NCBI GenBank assembly: GCA_045604805.1
Contig: JAZUOT010000038.1
Location: forward strand, 1 to 5,361
Origin: JAZUOT01 sp045604805
GTDB taxonomy: Bacteria; Bacillota; Clostridia; Oscillospirales; Acutalibacteraceae
Reading direction: 5' to 3'
DNA length: 5,361 bases
In this document: in pieces, positions 4,809-5,361 of the stretch
Layout of the letters: each line of letters begins with the position of its first letter
Position numbering within the stretch: the first letter of the stretch is position 1
Translations under genes and position numbers: made by a program
The notes under the pieces: model-generated
Databases searched by the model: none
Told to the model about the DNA's origin: nothing
The model's input: the letters and a program-made list of their open reading frames with translations, nothing else

Positions 4809-5361
4809 GTGTTTAAAGGAACGAAAAGCAAACTGGGATATCTTGTAGACTGTAGAGATAAAGAAGAAGCTATGGAAAGGCTAAAGGCCTTAGGGATAGA
4901 AATAAGCGAAAGCGAACTGGAGGAAATAAGACAAAGCCTTAACGAAAATTCTGAGCATTCATCATGTCTTGGTATGGATCAGCTGGAGAAGGTTGCTGGG
5001 GGAATGAAGAAACGTGAGCAAAAGGGAAATGAAAATATAGGAAAAACGCCGCCGTGGGGGGGTGCTCCTGTAGGAATTAAATACTTAGGGGACTCATCAC
5101 AGAATATCGGTGCAAAAGTTGAAGAAGAAAGCCATCCTGAAGAACTAGATGACTTACCAATGGAGCCAGGTAGCGCCGCAGAGACGCCTGCAGTAGAATT
5201 GAACTCCAATGAAGAATCAGATGTATCAAAAACCGAGTCCGATAAGATTGCTGATGCTGTTCCAGAGAATAAGGGCGACGAAACTAAAAATGAAGGACTC
5301 CATCATCCCAAAAAACTAGGAGACTCAGCAACGGAATCAGTGGAGGAGCATCCTGCTCCTG
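4809..5361 (+). CDS. Double-glycine (Nif11-like) leader precursor with long acidic core; 3' end outside window
   Basis: The frame is open from GTG 4809 to the window end (184 codons visible, no stop). Residues 1-65 look like a RiPP leader. DKEEAMERLKALGIEISESE (about 18-37) resembles the second half of Nif11-like leaders, and LEKVAGG (59-65) is a classic double-glycine cleavage site, cut by family knowledge by the peptidase domain of a C39-type ABC exporter. The first Nif11 helix looks short or diverged. The region after Gly65 is unusual: at least 119 residues, no Cys, a PPWGGAPVG patch (81-89), then Glu/Asp/Ser/Pro-rich sequence with 27 acidic against 13 basic residues by my count. KYLGDS (91-96) and KKLGDS (168-173), and HPEELDD (109-115) and HPKKLGD (166-172), suggest diverged repeats. 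Lack of Cys rules out lanthionines in the visible part. It could be a repeat-bearing RiPP precursor or an unmodified exported protein. No partner genes are in view. Confidence 0.72.
   Translation, partial: MFKGTKSKLGYLVDCRDKEEAMERLKALGIEISESELEEIRQSLNENSEHSSCLGMDQLEKVAGGMKKREQKGNENIGKTPPWGGAPVGIKYLGDSSQNIGAKVEEESHPEELDDLPMEPGSAAETPAVELNSNEESDVSKTESDKIADAVPENKGDETKNEGLHHPKKLGDSATESVEEHPAP
5079..5361 (+). repeat. Diverged internal repeat in the precursor core
   Basis: Residues 91-112 (KYLGDSS ... VEEESHPEE) and 168-184 (KKLGDSA ... SVEEHPAP) share the order K-x-LGDS, then V-E-E, then HP. The LGDS starts are 77 residues apart and the following HP pairs 72 apart. The second unit runs into the window end, so the number of units is unknown. 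The DNA copies have drifted, so this is not a recent duplication. Chance similarity in an acidic low-complexity segment is possible. Confidence 0.45.

Noticed and set aside
4499..4831. 110-codon minus-strand ORF and a 70-codon plus-strand ORF (4524-4736) over the same spacer
   Set aside because: Neither has a ribosome site or family features; both run through the hairpin at 4656-4683, and the minus ORF crosses the precursor promoter and start. The 44-codon frame at 4493 is more protein-like.
4979..5209. 76-codon minus-strand ORF inside the precursor gene
   Set aside because: It is antisense to a frame with a good promoter, ribosome site and recognisable leader; its Ser/Pro/Phe-rich sequence is a mirror of the acidic core.
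5004..5361. Classical lanthipeptide or thiopeptide core
   Set aside because: No Cys occurs after the VAGG site in the visible part, so thioether or thiazole chemistry is not supported here; the unseen 3' end could still change this.

Overview
The window reads as a low-GC Gram-positive chromosome, most likely Bacillota and plausibly Clostridia. The signs are AT-rich spacers, GAGG-type ribosome sites, TTG and GTG starts, TGA used as a stop, a sortase-type surface protein with a Listeria-Bacteroides (Flg_new) repeat, and a double-glycine (Nif11-like) leader peptide. The genus cannot be named from the sequence.

Layout, all genes on the + strand. (1) 1-381 is the 3' end of a cell-surface protein: the end of an Flg_new repeat, a GC-rich Asp/Gly/Asn/Ser linker, and a wall-sorting-like tail. 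(2) 382-849 is a gene-free spacer. It carries two copies of an AT-rich repeat that ends in a strong hairpin with a T-run; the first copy also supplies the last eight codons and stop of the surface gene and its terminator. A promoter for mgtA lies at 786-814. (3) 850-3537 is a complete mgtA, a P-type Mg2+ importer, followed 40 bp later by 3578-4456, a YitT-family membrane protein (DUF161 plus DUF2179). They look like a two-gene operon. (4) 4457-4808 holds an unrecognised 44-codon ORF, a 12-bp GAAA-loop hairpin that is probably the operon's end, and a good promoter. (5) 4809 to the window end is an open 5' gene fragment. It encodes a 65-residue leader ending in VAGG and a long, acidic, cysteine-free downstream segment with diverged internal repeats. 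It looks like a RiPP or double-glycine-exported precursor.

Functionally, mgtA and the YitT gene form one membrane transport unit. The surface protein and the VAGG precursor are unrelated transcription units on either side. The last gene is the most interesting item: its maturation and export genes, if they exist, should lie just beyond position 5361.
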